Below, piece by piece: positions 1 to 5,602 of a stretch of DNA of 5,602 nucleotides (within the stretch, counting starts at the first letter, position 1; every line of letters begins with the position of its first letter). The notes under the pieces are model-generated. The model saw only the letters and a program-made list of their open reading frames with translations, was not told the DNA's origin and searched no databases. Source of the stretch: Bacteroidota bacterium (GTDB lineage Bacteria > Bacteroidota > Bacteroidia > Flavobacteriales > Weeksellaceae); the NCBI GenBank assembly GCA_023399675.1, contig JAEWOM010000207.1:1-5602 (forward strand), written 5' to 3'. A program made the position numbers and the translations under genes.

Positions 1-405
1 GCCGTAATCCTGTTCCGACAAAAAGATTGGGAGGTTTTCCTGTACAAAATCGAATGTTTCAGAGATTTGATTTTCGCTGATTCGTCCTTCAACTTTACTG
101 TAATAGTTTTTCAGGGGTTCAATTTCATCCAGAAAGCGGTCCGCGGTTTCAGACAGGGCAAAGTCTTCATCCGAATTCGTGCTTTCGATCATCACAATAA
201 TTCTGTCGGAAAAATTCAGTTGCGAAAGTATTTGCGAGGTAAGTCCGGATCTTTCGTTTTTCGGAATTATTTTATTGATGTCTTCATCAAAAGTAATGTT
301 TCGTGCAAACAGAAAACACATCACAAGGAAAAATACAGCAAACAGTGCGGAAAAAAGCCTGTTACGCCGGATCAAATGAAAAATGGAAATAAAAATTGTA
401 TGCAT
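1..405 (-). CDS. MMPL/RND-family membrane transporter, N-terminal 135 residues (gene runs off the left edge)
   Basis: Read on the minus strand from an ATG at 405-403, the frame stays open for exactly 135 codons to the window edge. The protein begins MHTIFISIFHLIRRNR and then has one strongly hydrophobic segment (about residues 17-35). A periplasmic-looking stretch follows with FDEDINKIIPKNE (39-51), LNFSDRIIVMIE (63-74) and SETFDFVQENLP (115-126). One N-terminal helix followed by a large extracytoplasmic domain is the usual start of MMPL/RND proteins, which export lipids or lipid-linked products across the inner membrane. I recall similar N-termini in flavobacterial proteins where an MMPL transporter is fused to a lysophospholipid acyltransferase and a methyltransferase; whether this one is fused cannot be seen. 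The start is chosen because the next in-frame ATG (codon 29) lies inside the membrane helix. AAGGGA directly abuts the ATG, too close for a normal Shine-Dalgarno. The gene is divergent from topA. Confidence 0.8.
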   Translation of the reverse strand, partial: MHTIFISIFHLIRRNRLFSALFAVFFLVMCFLFARNITFDEDINKIIPKNERSGLTSQILSQLNFSDRIIVMIESTNSDEDFALSETADRFLDEIEPLKNYYSKVEGRISENQISETFDFVQENLPIFLSEQDYG

Positions 406-421
406 TCCCTTTTAAAGTGCG

Positions 422-429
422 CAAATTTA
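422..429 (-). promoter_or_regulatory. Candidate -7 element (TAAATTTG) of the transporter gene
   Basis: On the minus strand this reads TAAATTTG, a full match to the Bacteroidota primary-sigma -7 consensus TAnnTTTG. It ends 16 nt before the transporter ATG, which would give a very short leader. I see no good TTG -33 element at the usual 17-23 nt distance, so the assignment rests on one box and its position. Confidence 0.4.
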
Positions 430-515
430 CAAGATTTAAACCGGTGCCGGCTAAGGATTATCCCCTGAATTTCTGAAAATAAACAACTTGAAAATCCCGA
501 ATAAAAAAATAGTTC

Positions 516-523
516 TACTTTTG
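516..523 (+). promoter_or_regulatory. Candidate -7 element (TACTTTTG) of topA
   Basis: TACTTTTG matches the Bacteroidota -7 consensus TAnnTTTG exactly and ends 17 nt before the topA ATG. A possible -33 TTG lies at 488-490, but the 25-nt spacer is slightly longer than the usual 17-23 nt. The region between box and start is A/T-rich with no Shine-Dalgarno sequence, as is common in this phylum. Confidence 0.5.
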
Positions 524-540
524 CAAAAATTTTCTACTGA

Positions 541-3108
541 ATGCCAAAGAACCTCGTCATTGTCGAGTCTCCAGCTAAAGCAAAGACCATCCAGAAATAT
601 TTAGGCAGCGATTTTCAGGTAAAATCCAGCTTCGGGCATATCCGCGATTTACCTAAAAAAGGTATGGGTATAGACCTTTCTACGTTTACGCCGGACTATG
701 AAGTTTCTGCAGATAAGAAAAAGGTTGTTGCCGAACTGAAAGATGCTGTGAAAAAATCTGATATGGTTTGGCTCGCTTCCGATGAGGACCGCGAAGGGGA
801 AGCTATTGCGTGGCATCTTGCTCAGGAATTAAAATTAAAGGACGATCAGACCAAAAGAATTGTCTTTCATGAAATAACCAAGAATGCTATTCTGAAAGCC
901 ATTGAGAATCCGAGAAAGATCAATCAGGATCTGGTAAATGCACAGCAGGCGCGACGCGTTCTTGACCGTATTGTCGGTTTTGAAATGTCGCCGGTGCTTT
1001 GGAAAAAAGTAAAAACCGGCCTTTCTGCCGGAAGAGTACAGTCTGTTGCAGTTCGATTAATTGTGGAACGGGAACAGGAAATCCGTGCTTTCGAACCTAA
1101 ATCCTCATTTAAGATGGAGGGGATTTTCGTAAATGCCGACAAACAGGATATTGCAGCCAGGGCCAAAAAAGAATTTGCTGATGCTGGTGAAGCACAACAG
1201 TTTCTGGAAATTTCGAAAAACACTGAATTCAAGGTACTCAATGTTGAAAAGAAACCGGGCACTCGCTCGGCATCAGCACCATTTACAACATCGACGTTAC
1301 AGCAGGAAGCCTCGAACCGTCTGGGATATGGTGTTACGTCCACGATGCGTGTTGCACAGCGACTTTACGAGGAAGGGTTCATTACTTATATGAGAACCGA
1401 CTCCGTCAATCTGTCGCAGGAAGCAATAATCGGTGCCAAAGACCAGATTATTTCCGAATTCGGTGAGAAATATTCAAAACCAAGAAACTATACTACCAAA
1501 TCGGCATCCGCACAGGAAGCACACGAAGCGATACGTCCGACAGATTTTTCTGTGAAAACGGTTGGCGATGCGCAGCTGAACAAATTATATCAGCTTATTT
1601 ATAAAAGGACTCTGGCTTCGCAGATGGCCAATGCGGAAATTGAAAAAACCACTATTGAGATCGGTGACGACAGTCTTCCGCAAAATTTCGAAGCACAGGG
1701 TGAAGTAATCGTTTTTGATGGCTTTTTAAAAGTTTATGGTATTACCAAAGCCGATGAGGATGATGCTGAGGATAACCAAAAGCTTCTTCCGAAGGTAACG
1801 GTTGGCGAAACTTTAGATGTCAGGAAAATAACCGCGACTCAGAAATTTACCAGGCCTTCAGCCAGATATACGGAAGCAGGTCTTGTGAAAAAACTGGAAG
1901 AACTCGGTATCGGAAGGCCTTCTACGTATGCGCCGACCATCCAGACCATTCAAAACCGTGAATATGTTGACAAAAGGGAAATCATTCCGCAGGAAAGACA
2001 GATTCTCAAAATGTCACTGGTTAAAGATCAGATCAAAAAAGAAGAACTGACAGAAAAATTCGGTGGCGATAAAAACAGATTTGTTCCCACAGATATCGGT
2101 GAAGTTGTAAACGAATTCCTGATCGATAACTTCGCAGAGATTCTCGATTACGGTTTTACCGCAAAAGTAGAACAGGATTTTGATGATATTGCGAATGGTG
2201 AAGAGCGTTGGAAAGAAGTGCTGGGCGATTTTTACAAAGAATTTCATCCAAAAATTGAGCATGTAGAAGAAAATGCAGACCGTGCAACAGGTGAAAGACT
2301 TCTCGGGAAAGATCCGAAATCCGGAAAGAACGTTTATGCAAGAATGGGAAAATATGGTGCAATGATCCAGATTGGAGAAATCACTGATGAAGAAAAACCG
2401 CTTTTTGCAAGCCTGATGGCGAGTCAGAATATTGCTACCATAACGCTGGATGAAGCGCTTGAACTTTTTAAACTCCCTTTTGATCTGCATGAAGTGGAAG
2501 GCAAAACTGTTACCGTTGCAGTTGGCCGTTTCGGACCTTATTTGAAATGGGGTGAAACCTTTATTAATATTCCACGCGGTGAAGATCCACTGTCGATAAA
2601 CCAGCAGCGCGCCGAAGAACTGATTGAAGAACAGAAAATCGCAGATGCTCCCGTTGCTACCTACAAAGGTGAGCCGGTAACAAAGGGAACCGGCAGATTC
2701 GGGCCTTTCCTGAAATACAAAAATATTTTTGTGAACGTGCCGAAGAAGTATGATTTTGATAATCTCAGCACTTCGGAAATTACAGAACTTATCGACGCAA
2801 AACTCGAAAAAGAGGCGAACCGGTATATTGCCCAGTGGGAAAAAGAAAAAATTTCCATAGAAAACGGAAGATGGGGACCTTTCATTAAATTCGGGAAAAC
2901 CAATTTTAAAATTCCTAAGAATAAAAAAGACGAAAAATATACCGCTGAAGAACTGAAAGAAGTTACTCTCGAAGAGGTGAAAAAATGGATTACAGCACAG
3001 GACAAGACTGCTTTTGCAGAGAAAAAGCCGGCAGCAAAAAAGAAAACAGCGGCGAAAAAGCCGGCTGCAAAAAAAACGACGGCTAAAAAAAGCAGTACAA
3101 AAAAATAA
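541..3108 (+). CDS. topA: DNA topoisomerase I (type IA), complete
   Basis: This 855-residue cytoplasmic enzyme relaxes negative supercoils by cutting one DNA strand through a 5'-phosphotyrosine and passing the other strand. The Toprim domain is at the N-terminus, with the catalytic Glu9 in VIVESPAKAKT and the metal-binding acidic triad D81, D83, E85 in SDEDREGEAIAW. The catalytic tyrosine is Y283 in ITYMRTDS. SAQEAHEAIRPTD (323-335) and GIGRPSTYAPTIQ (457-469) are further family signatures. Length is close to E. coli TopA (865), but the C-terminus differs: there are no Cys4 zinc fingers, and in fact no cysteine anywhere. Instead there are four GR(F/W)GP-type topoisomerase C-terminal modules near residues 602-612, 661-678, 717-734 and 775-792, then a Lys/Ala-rich tail (about 828-855). 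The start gives the canonical spacing to Glu9. The gene is probably monocistronic, with its own -7 box upstream and a strong terminator 23 nt after the stop. Confidence 0.97.
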   Translation: MPKNLVIVESPAKAKTIQKYLGSDFQVKSSFGHIRDLPKKGMGIDLSTFTPDYEVSADKKKVVAELKDAVKKSDMVWLASDEDREGEAIAWHLAQELKLKDDQTKRIVFHEITKNAILKAIENPRKINQDLVNAQQARRVLDRIVGFEMSPVLWKKVKTGLSAGRVQSVAVRLIVEREQEIRAFEPKSSFKMEGIFVNADKQDIAARAKKEFADAGEAQQFLEISKNTEFKVLNVEKKPGTRSASAPFTTSTLQQEASNRLGYGVTSTMRVAQRLYEEGFITYMRTDSVNLSQEAIIGAKDQIISEFGEKYSKPRNYTTKSASAQEAHEAIRPTDFSVKTVGDAQLNKLYQLIYKRTLASQMANAEIEKTTIEIGDDSLPQNFEAQGEVIVFDGFLKVYGITKADEDDAEDNQKLLPKVTVGETLDVRKITATQKFTRPSARYTEAGLVKKLEELGIGRPSTYAPTIQTIQNREYVDKREIIPQERQILKMSLVKDQIKKEELTEKFGGDKNRFVPTDIGEVVNEFLIDNFAEILDYGFTAKVEQDFDDIANGEERWKEVLGDFYKEFHPKIEHVEENADRATGERLLGKDPKSGKNVYARMGKYGAMIQIGEITDEEKPLFASLMASQNIATITLDEALELFKLPFDLHEVEGKTVTVAVGRFGPYLKWGETFINIPRGEDPLSINQQRAEELIEEQKIADAPVATYKGEPVTKGTGRFGPFLKYKNIFVNVPKKYDFDNLSTSEITELIDAKLEKEANRYIAQWEKEKISIENGRWGPFIKFGKTNFKIPKNKKDEKYTAEELKEVTLEEVKKWITAQDKTAFAEKKPAAKKKTAAKKPAAKKTTAKKSSTKK
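3022..3105 (+). repeat. Low-complexity Lys/Ala tail of TopA (AAKK-type repeats)
   Basis: The last 28 codons of topA encode a tail of repeated PAAKK, TAAKK and TTAKK units made almost only of Lys, Ala, Thr, Pro and Ser, resembling the tail of histone H1. Such basic tails occur on TopA of other bacteria such as mycobacteria, where they are tied to DNA binding and processivity. An equivalent role here is an inference. Confidence 0.75.
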
Positions 3109-3131
3109 CAGCAATCTGTTTGAATATAACC

Positions 3132-3160
3132 AACCGGAAGCTCCATGCTCCGGTTTTTTT
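3132..3160 (+). terminator. Rho-independent terminator of topA
   Basis: AACCGGAAGC (3132-3141) pairs with GCTCCGGTT (3147-3155) around the 5-nt loop TCCAT, giving nine base pairs with one bulged A. A run of seven T (3154-3160) follows. It begins 23 nt after the topA stop. The minus strand has no T-tract on the other side, so it acts on plus-strand transcripts. Confidence 0.88.
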
Positions 3161-3205
3161 ACTTTACATCATTTCGGTCCAAATTCGCTATAAATTCGAC
3201 TGATT

Positions 3206-3227
3206 AAGGCAAAGCTGTGCCTTTTTT
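3206..3227 (+). terminator. Second, smaller terminator-like hairpin before the arginase-fold gene
   Basis: AAGGCA (3206-3211) pairs perfectly with TGCCTT (3218-3223) around the loop AAGCTG, and the T run extends to 3227. The six-bp stem is weaker than the upstream terminator. It could back up topA termination. If a promoter lies upstream of it, for example at the imperfect box TAAATTCG (3191-3198), it could instead sit in the leader of the next gene as an attenuator. Confidence 0.5.
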
Positions 3228-3229
3228 CG

Positions 3230-3237
3230 TTAATTTG
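3230..3237 (+). promoter_or_regulatory. Imperfect -7-like box (TTAATTTG) before the 3257 operon
   Basis: TTAATTTG differs from TAnnTTTG at one position and ends 19 nt before the ATG at 3257, nearly the same distance as the boxes of topA and the transporter gene. No TTG -33 box is visible at the expected distance, where the hairpin at 3206-3227 lies. A promoter is expected somewhere here, because a strong terminator separates this gene from topA. Confidence 0.3.
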
Positions 3238-3256
3238 CGACTGAATAAGCAACGCG

Positions 3257-4336
3257 ATGAACTACGAAGAATTCCTCATTCAACCTGAAAAAATACAGTG
3301 CAAAAAATGGCAGATAGGCTCAGTTATCAGGAACGAAATTCCGGAAGACGGGGTGGTTTTGATTTGGGTTTCCGACAGGCGCGGCGCAGGAGGAAGTGCG
3401 GAAATATTGGATTTTAACCCGGTTCGGAGGCAGTTCTACAGACTTTCCAAACTGGATTTTGAAGTTCCGATGTGCGATCTTGGCGATCTTGTGTCCGGCA
3501 AAACCCTTCAGGATACGCATTATATTCTGCAGGAAGTTATTTCGGCTTGTCTTTATAAAAAATCGATTCCGGTTATTATCGGTGGAAGTGCTGATATGGC
3601 CTACTCACTGTTTTACACACTGAATTTTCATCATCAGAATATCAATTACACCCATATTTCAAGCTCCGTTTCGCTGGAAAACACCGGTGAAGAAATAAAT
3701 GAACAGAATTTTCTCACCAAGATTTTCAGCACAAAAAATTTCAGCATTAATAATTTCCATCTTCTCGGCTACCAGAAACATCTGAATCATGATGATATCC
3801 TGAAGATTGTAAAACAGGTTGATTTTGATGTAGTGCGCCTTGCAGAAATGATGAATGATACGTCCCTGACGGAACCATATTTCCGAAATGCCGATCTGGT
3901 TACCCTGAACTGCGATGCTGTTGAGAGTTTTGCAGAGCCTTTTTCCTATCGGCCGCAGGTTAACGGTTTAAACAGGCGCGAAATCTGTGCTTATATGAAA
4001 GAAACGGGTCTCGGCGCAAACCTGAAATGTGCCGGAATTTTCAATTTCAATTTTGAAATGTACTCACAACTGAACAATCAGTTGCTGGCACAAATGCTTT
4101 GGTATCTGCTGGAAGGAATTAATATTCAGCAGTCGCACCCTAAAGATAAAAATATTGAAACCTACTGGATCATGATCGATGACCGGAATTTTTCCTTTAA
4201 AAGAGATACCTTTTCTGATCTTTGGTATTTTGGAAATGATGAAGATCTGCAGAAATGTCTTCCGTGCTCTGCTTCCGACTATGAAGATGCCAAGAAGGGC
4301 TTGCTGAGCTCCCGTTTGCAGAAATTTGTGGGTTAA
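3257..4336 (+). CDS. Arginase/formimidoylglutamase-fold protein with degenerate metal site (probable pseudoenzyme)
   Basis: This 359-residue protein has no signal peptide or membrane segment. It resembles Bacteroidota proteins usually annotated formimidoylglutamase or arginase family. The fold landmarks remain: PVIIGGSAD (105-113) where ureohydrolases have GG(D/N)HS, INYTHISSSVSL (129-140) where they have the DAHxD strand, and DLVTLNCDAVES (213-224) where they have SxDxDxxDP. Of the six Mn ligands known from arginase (one His, Asp-His-Asp, Asp-x-Asp), my alignment finds Ala112, Ser135, Ser137, Ser139 and Asn218, with only Asp220 kept. Hydrolysis of a guanidino substrate is therefore unlikely, and a binding, structural or regulatory role is more plausible. 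The C-terminal part (about 300-359, with DRNFSFKRDTFSDLWYFG) extends past the core and is unassigned. The glycosyltransferase gene starts 3 nt after the stop, implying co-transcription. There is no Shine-Dalgarno. Fold assignment is fairly sure; function is unknown. Confidence 0.8.
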   Translation: MNYEEFLIQPEKIQCKKWQIGSVIRNEIPEDGVVLIWVSDRRGAGGSAEILDFNPVRRQFYRLSKLDFEVPMCDLGDLVSGKTLQDTHYILQEVISACLYKKSIPVIIGGSADMAYSLFYTLNFHHQNINYTHISSSVSLENTGEEINEQNFLTKIFSTKNFSINNFHLLGYQKHLNHDDILKIVKQVDFDVVRLAEMMNDTSLTEPYFRNADLVTLNCDAVESFAEPFSYRPQVNGLNRREICAYMKETGLGANLKCAGIFNFNFEMYSQLNNQLLAQMLWYLLEGINIQQSHPKDKNIETYWIMIDDRNFSFKRDTFSDLWYFGNDEDLQKCLPCSASDYEDAKKGLLSSRLQKFVG

Positions 4337-4339
4337 GAA

Positions 4340-5329
4340 ATGAAAAAAGTATCCGTTATTGTGCCGGTTTACAACGTGGAAAGGTATTTAGGAAAATGCC
4401 TGGATTCGTTGGTGAACCAAACAATCGACGATATTGAAATTCTGGTTGTTAATGATGGAAGCACCGACGGTTCACAGGAAATTATCGATGAATTTCAAAG
4501 AAAGTACAGCTCCAGAATCAGAAGTTTTCGAAAAGAAAACGGGGGGCTGAGTGACGCCCGGAATTTTGGTTTAGACCGTGCAGAAGGAGAATTTATCGGG
4601 TTTGTTGACAGCGACGATTATGTGTATGCGGAAATGTTTGAGGAAATGTATGCTCTTGCGAAAAAGCACAATGCAGAAATGGTGATCTGTAATCTGCAGA
4701 GAGTAGATGAAAACGGGAAAATTACACAGAAACTGACTCAGATTCCCGATATGCCGGAAAAAATCGACTTGGCAAAGCATATTTCGGTTTTTTCAGATTT
4801 AAGTTATTTTGCCTGCAACAAAATTTTCAGCAGGGAACTTTTTCGGCAGAGGCGTTTCAAGAAAGGAGTTTATTTTGAAGATATTCAGTTGATACCGCAA
4901 TTGCTTTTAGAATGCAGGACATTGGCTCAAACACAAATGTATTATTATCAGTATCTCGAAAGGTCGGATTCCATTACAAAAACACACACAGAAAAAGGAC
5001 TGGATATTTTGAAGGCTGTAGAGGATGTCGAGCAGGTTTTCGCAGAATCTCAGTATTCCGGAGAGAAAGAAGCACTGAAAGGATTTCAGATTCTGGAAGG
5101 CGTGTACACTTTTCTCGCTTATTTGGCATTTGTTAAAGATGAGACGCAGTATTTCAAAATGTCGGACCGATTAAAGACTTTCATTAAAGAAAGGGACCTT
5201 TCAATTGCAGAAATTGTACGTTATAAGAGATTTGAGCGCAATTATCTCTTATCTTTGCCCCTGAAAAAAAAAATATACTATCTTCTGTACTTTCTCGGAC
5301 AGGAAAAACTCCTCAGAAGACTGGTATAG
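4340..5329 (+). CDS. Family 2 (GT-A) glycosyltransferase
   Basis: This 329-residue GT2 enzyme is expected to transfer a sugar from a nucleotide-sugar donor to a glycan acceptor on the cytoplasmic face of the inner membrane. The GT-A domain opens with KVSVIVPVYNVERYLGKCLDSL (split as 3-14 and 15-24), followed by VVNDGSTDGS (36-45) for nucleotide binding and GGLSDARNFGL (68-78). The metal-binding DSDD is at 90-93. CNKIFSRELF (159-168) and YFEDIQLIP (178-186) follow, with E180/D181 the likely catalytic acidic pair, and then ERSDSIT (207-213), typical of this subgroup. The C-terminus is basic and hydrophobic with no clear transmembrane helix, suggesting peripheral membrane contact. The start lies 3 nt after the stop of the arginase-fold gene, so translational coupling is likely. 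The EpsG-like gene follows 18 nt later, pointing to exopolysaccharide, capsule or O-antigen synthesis. Donor sugar and linkage cannot be told. A run of ten A lies near the 3' end. Confidence 0.93.
   Translation: MKKVSVIVPVYNVERYLGKCLDSLVNQTIDDIEILVVNDGSTDGSQEIIDEFQRKYSSRIRSFRKENGGLSDARNFGLDRAEGEFIGFVDSDDYVYAEMFEEMYALAKKHNAEMVICNLQRVDENGKITQKLTQIPDMPEKIDLAKHISVFSDLSYFACNKIFSRELFRQRRFKKGVYFEDIQLIPQLLLECRTLAQTQMYYYQYLERSDSITKTHTEKGLDILKAVEDVEQVFAESQYSGEKEALKGFQILEGVYTFLAYLAFVKDETQYFKMSDRLKTFIKERDLSIAEIVRYKRFERNYLLSLPLKKKIYYLLYFLGQEKLLRRLV
5264..5273 (+). repeat. A10 homopolymer inside the glycosyltransferase gene
   Basis: Ten consecutive A encode Lys309-Lys311 and the first base of Ile312. Gain or loss of one base would change only the last 18 or so residues, so the catalytic domain would survive. 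The tract is prone to polymerase slippage and sequencing error. Confidence 0.9.
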
Positions 5330-5347
5330 CAAAAACAAAATTCTTTT

Positions 5348-5602
5348 ATGCCGATACTGCATCCTATCTTCATAGCGATTTTTGTGCTGCTGGCGATAGG
5401 GAGCTATGTTGAAATTTTCCGCACAGAGCGAAAACAACCGCTTTTTGCATGGTTGGCGGCGATACTCATAATCATCGCAGTTGGTTTCCGAGTAAACGTT
5501 GGAGCCGATTATCCTATCTACAGGATGCTTTTTACGGGTTTTGCGCTATACACCAGTTATGGTGATGTTTTTTCGAAGGCGATGTTTCAGCCTGTGCAGT
5601 AA
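5348..5602 (+). CDS. EpsG-like polysaccharide polymerase, N-terminal 84 residues only (partial or truncated)
   Basis: The 84 codons encode two hydrophobic helices (about residues 6-21 and 32-47) separated by a short basic stretch, then FRVNVGADYPIYRMLF (47-62). The (F/L)RxxVGxDYxxY pattern after the second helix is characteristic of EpsG/Wzy-like polymerases, multipass inner-membrane proteins that join lipid-linked repeat units. Full family members usually have about 350-400 residues and ten or more helices, so this is roughly the first quarter. The frame ends in TAA at 5600-5602, exactly the last bases of the window. It could be a nonsense or frameshift mutation, a sequence error near a contig end, or a window cut at an annotated truncated gene. 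The start is the first ATG, 18 nt after the glycosyltransferase stop, and places helix 1 correctly. As encoded it would not be a working polymerase. Confidence 0.75.
   Translation: MPILHPIFIAIFVLLAIGSYVEIFRTERKQPLFAWLAAILIIIAVGFRVNVGADYPIYRMLFTGFALYTSYGDVFSKAMFQPVQ

Noticed and set aside
439..452. CCGG-TG-CCGG near-palindrome midway between the divergent genes, considered as an operator
   Set aside because: The arms are only self-complementary 4-mers, and no second copy or known regulator consensus is visible.
67..468. Plus-strand open frame of 133 codons
   Set aside because: It is antisense to the transporter N-terminus, which has a clear hydrophobic helix and family-like sequence in the minus frame. 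The plus-frame protein has no recognisable features.
2014..3114. Long (366-codon) minus-strand open frame opposite topA
   Set aside because: It is unusually long but mirrors the Lys/Glu-rich topA sequence as a Phe/Cys-rich product. It has no recognisable domain and lies wholly within a strongly supported gene.
2661..3146. Minus-strand frame with a hydrophobic repetitive Phe/Ala stretch resembling membrane helices
   Set aside because: The hydrophobic repeats are the complement of the AAKK tail of TopA, and the frame starts inside the topA terminator.
3109..3256. Possible riboswitch or small RNA between topA and the arginase-fold gene
   Set aside because: Only two simple hairpins with T-runs are seen. 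They are explained as terminators, and there is no recognisable aptamer or sRNA structure.
3257..4336. Annotation as an active formimidoylglutamase (hutG) or arginase
   Set aside because: Five of six expected metal ligands are replaced and no hut or arginine-catabolism genes are in view.
5249..5437. Minus-strand 62-codon frame across the glycosyltransferase/EpsG junction
   Set aside because: It overlaps two well-supported plus-strand genes and shows no domain, start signal or promoter of its own.

Overview
The window looks like chromosomal DNA from a Bacteroidota member of class Flavobacteriia, probably a Chryseobacterium/Kaistella-type bacterium. The reasons are AT-rich DNA, gene starts without Shine-Dalgarno sequences, TAnnTTTG -7 promoter elements upstream of two genes, a TopA with repeat modules and a Lys/Ala tail in place of zinc fingers, and an N-terminus typical of flavobacterial MMPL-family transporters. 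The genus is an inference from remembered protein similarity.

Layout. Positions 1-405 (minus strand) hold the first 135 codons of an MMPL/RND-type membrane transporter whose body lies beyond the left edge. A 135-bp divergent intergenic region (406-540) carries back-to-back -7-like elements, each 16-17 nt from its start codon. topA (541-3108, plus strand) encodes a complete DNA topoisomerase I and ends at a strong hairpin-plus-T-tract terminator (3132-3160). A second, smaller terminator-like hairpin (3206-3227) lies just before the next transcription unit.

The second unit runs from 3257 to the right edge on the plus strand: an arginase/formimidoylglutamase-fold protein, a family 2 glycosyltransferase 3 nt downstream, and the start of an EpsG-like polysaccharide polymerase 18 nt after that. 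The close spacing suggests one operon. The last two genes point to cell-surface polysaccharide synthesis: the glycosyltransferase would add sugars to a lipid-linked unit and the EpsG/Wzy-like membrane protein would polymerise units. Only 84 codons of the EpsG-like gene are present, and they end in a stop that coincides with the last three bases of the window.

The most interesting item is the arginase-fold protein. It keeps the fold's landmark segments, but five of the six residues expected to bind the two catalytic manganese ions are replaced. It is probably not a ureohydrolase despite the name automatic annotation would give it. No mobile element, CRISPR array, tRNA or rRNA was seen, and no stretch over 300 bp lacks a gene.
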